Below the pieces are notes generated by a model. That model was not told where the DNA came from and did no database searches. It saw only the letters and a list, made by a program, of their open reading frames with translations. From Enoplolaimus lenunculus (Eukaryota > Nematoda > Enoplea > Enoplida > Thoracostomopsidae), in contig JASANG010003405.1 of assembly GCA_030248215.1 (NCBI GenBank), positions 124,001 to 188,000 on the forward strand: DNA of 64,000 nucleotides, in the 5' to 3' direction. Both the position numbers and the translations under genes were made by a program. Of the stretch, positions 61,913 to 64,000 are shown piece after piece (positions within the stretch are counted from its first letter, which is position 1; every line of letters begins with the position of its first letter).

Positions 61913-62361
61913 TACTGTAGTGACCCGAATAAGAAAGTGTGGGGCAATAAGAGGGGGTCCTATTTTGAGTCCCCATCAATTGGAGTCCGTATCCCTAATA
62001 AGAGTCCGTAAAGCGGATAGAGTCCCTAAACCCTAAATAGAGTCCATTAATGTCAATTATCCCTAATTGTAGAGCATAAATGACTCCAGGACCAAATAAT
62101 TTGAGTTCGAAACTTAAAGGTGTACTTAAATTTTGAAAGTACATTCCTAAGTATAAACCTTGCATGACCGCTCAAACTATTGACACAAGACGATTAAACG
62201 TTTAATTCAACGGATAGTTGCAGTAGCTTATATATCAGCAACGAAGGGTGGCGGAGCGTGGGTTAAAAATAAATAACAGTCCATATCCGAATAATACGGG
62301 GAGCCCTCTAGAGAGGCCAAATATATATCAGTCTCCTCTCTTATTCGGACACTAGCTAGTA
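61913..62361 (+). mobile_element. TA-flanked MITE, family A copy 4
   Basis: Starts TACTGTAGTGACCCGAATAA; the right end is decayed (TTATTCGGACACTAGCTAGTA). Interior collinear with copies at 1679 and 5593. 449 bp, non-coding. Confidence 0.82.
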
Positions 62362-62544
62362 CAATGAAAAGTGGGTTTTTAGTTTATTAGCGATTTTTGA
62401 AATTATCTAGACTTCGAACTTTTTCCGAACATTTTCTAAGAACAGGTAAATTTCGTGTCAAACTTTTTCTAAAAGATAGATTTTGTATTTCTGCATACAG
62501 TGGGCAATTGAATTGCCAACAAAAAAAGCCAAGAAAAAAAAAAG

Positions 62545-62890
62545 CAAACTGGGATATTAGTTCGTATAAAGCAACTAGCGTCCTAGTTCGCATTAAGAAA
62601 ACTGGGGTCCTAGTTCAAATATACAAACTGATGTAACAGTGCGCATTAAGCAAACTGTTATCTCTTCGCATAAAGCAAACCTGAGCCTCGGTCCGCATGA
62701 AGCAAACTGGTGTCCTAGTTCGCATTCACCAAACTGGTGTCCTAGTTCTCTTTCACCAAACTGGTGTTCTAGTTTGCATTAGGCAAACTGGGGTCTCAAT
62801 TCGATTTGAGGTCCCAGTTCACATTAAGTAAAGTGGGGTCCAAGTTCGCATTAAGCCAACTGGAGTTCCAGTTTGCATTAAACAAACTAG
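62545..62890 (+). repeat. degenerate 27-bp tandem array, about 13 units
   Basis: Consensus CAAACTGGTGTCCTAGTTCG plus CATTAAG. In one frame a unit reads QTGVLVRIK, but stops interrupt, so present coding is doubtful. Most units are 25-27 bp. The array ends about 75 bp before a TATA box. Confidence 0.8.
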
Positions 62891-62964
62891 TTTATAAGTT
62901 AATCTTGTGCAACTTTTCGAAAGGTTAAATGCGCCATAAAACAGCCTTCGTGTAAATGTTCAAG

Positions 62965-62972
62965 TATAAAAG
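62965..62972 (+). promoter_or_regulatory. possible TATA box
   Basis: TATAAAAG, with an initiator-like TTCAGTT about 30 bp downstream at 62994-63000. The spacing suits RNA polymerase II. It precedes the NADAR-like fragment. Confidence 0.5.
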
Positions 62973-63141
62973 GGCCGTCCTTCAGAACATCTATTCAGTT
63001 TTACAATTTCTGTTCATTTAAACGACCCACGGATTCATCAGAGCTTAAGCTAGCTAAGCCACCCTCTGCACCATTTCAACGCTATATATCATCAGTGGTG
63101 ATGATAACTCTAGTGTGCTTGTGCTATTTAACAGCGGTTGA

Positions 63142-63339
63142 AGTTGTCTGTCAAATTTTCGGCCATCGCCAATGAAAATCAATGGCGTAAAGTATCGCAG
63201 TGTGCAGCAGTACCTAGAGGCTCAAAAGGCATTGTTTATTCGGAGAGCCGATTTGTACAATGTCATAATACTTTCCGAAAATTTACACAAAGCGGTTTGT
63301 CATCATCTGGTCCAGATATTCATATTGCAATTTTAAGCG
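63142..63339 (+). pseudogene. NADAR-like domain fragment
   Basis: Reading from 63142 gives LSNFRPSPMKINGVKYRSVQ then QYLEAQKALF, the signature start of NADAR (YbiA/DUF1768) domains, which act on ADP-ribose-linked compounds. The ATG at 63172 is internal to the motif. An in-frame TGA at 63139 sits just upstream, where VLVLFNSG resembles the usual lead-in, and a TAA ends the frame near 63337. Only the first third of a normal domain is visible, so it is probably a broken or spliced gene. A different, longer frame covers the same DNA from 63138 but its sequence shows no domain. Confidence 0.5.
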
Positions 63340-63696
63340 ATATCGAGCAACTATTAACATTATGTTTGATTATTCCAACAGAATGCTGGAAGTCTATCCC
63401 CTTGTGCCAAAGAAAAATCATTTTTCACGCATTCCTTAACTCAACATTAGGTTGCACGCTTAACATGGAATATAATATCGAATCGTTGTTTTCAAAACGA
63501 GGGATGAGACAAAAGTGTAATAAATGCTCTAAGAATTTTAATGATTTAAACAATAATAGTTCGCTGTCATATCATTTTGAACGAATTAAAACCCTGGGCC
63601 CATGTATAGATCAGGGGCTTCCACTTTTCCAGGGTGGAAAACTTACGACCAGGAGTGCATCGCAGCCACTCCTGTATGACGACCTGATTTTTCACT

Positions 63697-64000
63697 GGTT
63701 GGTAGGAAAAATCGCGGGCATAGGTTTTGCTGTGGAAAAGTGGAAAATTCATAAGCCTGCATATTCGCTGGTTCGGTAGGGAAAATCTGTAGTGTAAAGT
63801 TTGTTTGGAAAACGGGAAAAGTGGAAAATTTTAAAGCTTACATTATTCCTGGGTTGGTAGGGAAAATTTGAAGCATAGGTTTTGGTTGGAAAACGGGAAA
63901 AGTGGAAAATTTAAACGCTTTGATTTTCCCTTGGTTGGTAGGGAAAATCTGTAGTGTAAAAGTTTGTTTGGAAAACGGGGAAAGTGGAAATTTTAAAAGC
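63697..64000. repeat. ~80-bp tandem repeat, runs off the window
   Basis: Four units marked by GGTTGGTAGGGAAAAT, each with GGAAAACGGGAAAAGTGGAA. Spacing is about 72, 81 and 82 bp. The last unit is cut by the window end. Confidence 0.85.

Noticed and set aside
63138-63779. A 213-codon open frame as a protein-coding gene
   Set aside because: It opens at TTG, shows no domain, and its end lies in an ~80-bp tandem repeat. The overlapping NADAR-like signal is in a different frame.
1-64000. Retroviral, LTR or Polinton-type remnants
   Set aside because: No reverse transcriptase, integrase, capsid or long terminal repeat pattern was seen. All mobile sequences found are short non-coding inverted-repeat elements or SINE-like.

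Overview
The window is a piece of an animal nuclear genome. It is AT-rich, with introns of about 0.3-3.4 kb bounded by GT...AG, many short inverted-repeat elements and no sign of bacterial organisation. Species cannot be fixed from the sequence. The main gene is an unmistakable capicua (CIC) orthologue, which places the source among metazoans, and the sequence looks like an invertebrate rather than a vertebrate.

Region 1 (1-13293) holds no gene I can support. It is a landscape of non-autonomous DNA elements: a ~450 bp TA-flanked family, near-perfect foldbacks, CACTGT-ended elements and hAT-like elements with 8-bp target duplications.

Region 2 (13367-46016, + strand) is one very large capicua gene. 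I could chain 32 coding exons by eye with consistent splice sites and reading frame, giving a predicted protein of about 4,630 residues. In order it carries the CIC-L-specific Cys/His block (exon 2), the ataxin-1-binding-type PWHALIPFL motif (exon 6), an acidic and KRRTKSL segment (exon 8), a first HMG box (exons 9-10), a second complete HMG box about 900 residues later (exons 16-17), long Gln and Thr tracts, the C1 motif (exons 28-29) and the conserved C-terminal segment (exons 30-32). Each HMG box sits in a three-exon cassette that enters and leaves in phase 1, so one transcript could carry both boxes or splicing could choose one. This dual-HMG capicua is the most striking object in the window.

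Region 3 (about 45130-57382) is an inverted and direct rearrangement of the capicua 3' end and its flank: forward, then reverse, then forward again, ending in a 47-bp minisatellite of about 29 units. The reverse copy of the last exon differs from the original mainly by small deletions, which suggests either a recent inverted triplication or an assembly or amplification fold-back artefact.

Region 4 (57383-64000) is repeat-rich intergenic DNA with a 27-bp degenerate array (62545-62890), followed by a TATA box and a fragment that reads as the start of a NADAR (YbiA/DUF1768-type) domain, then an ~80-bp tandem array running off the window end. I saw no retroviral, LTR or Polinton element, no CRISPR array and no rRNA gene.
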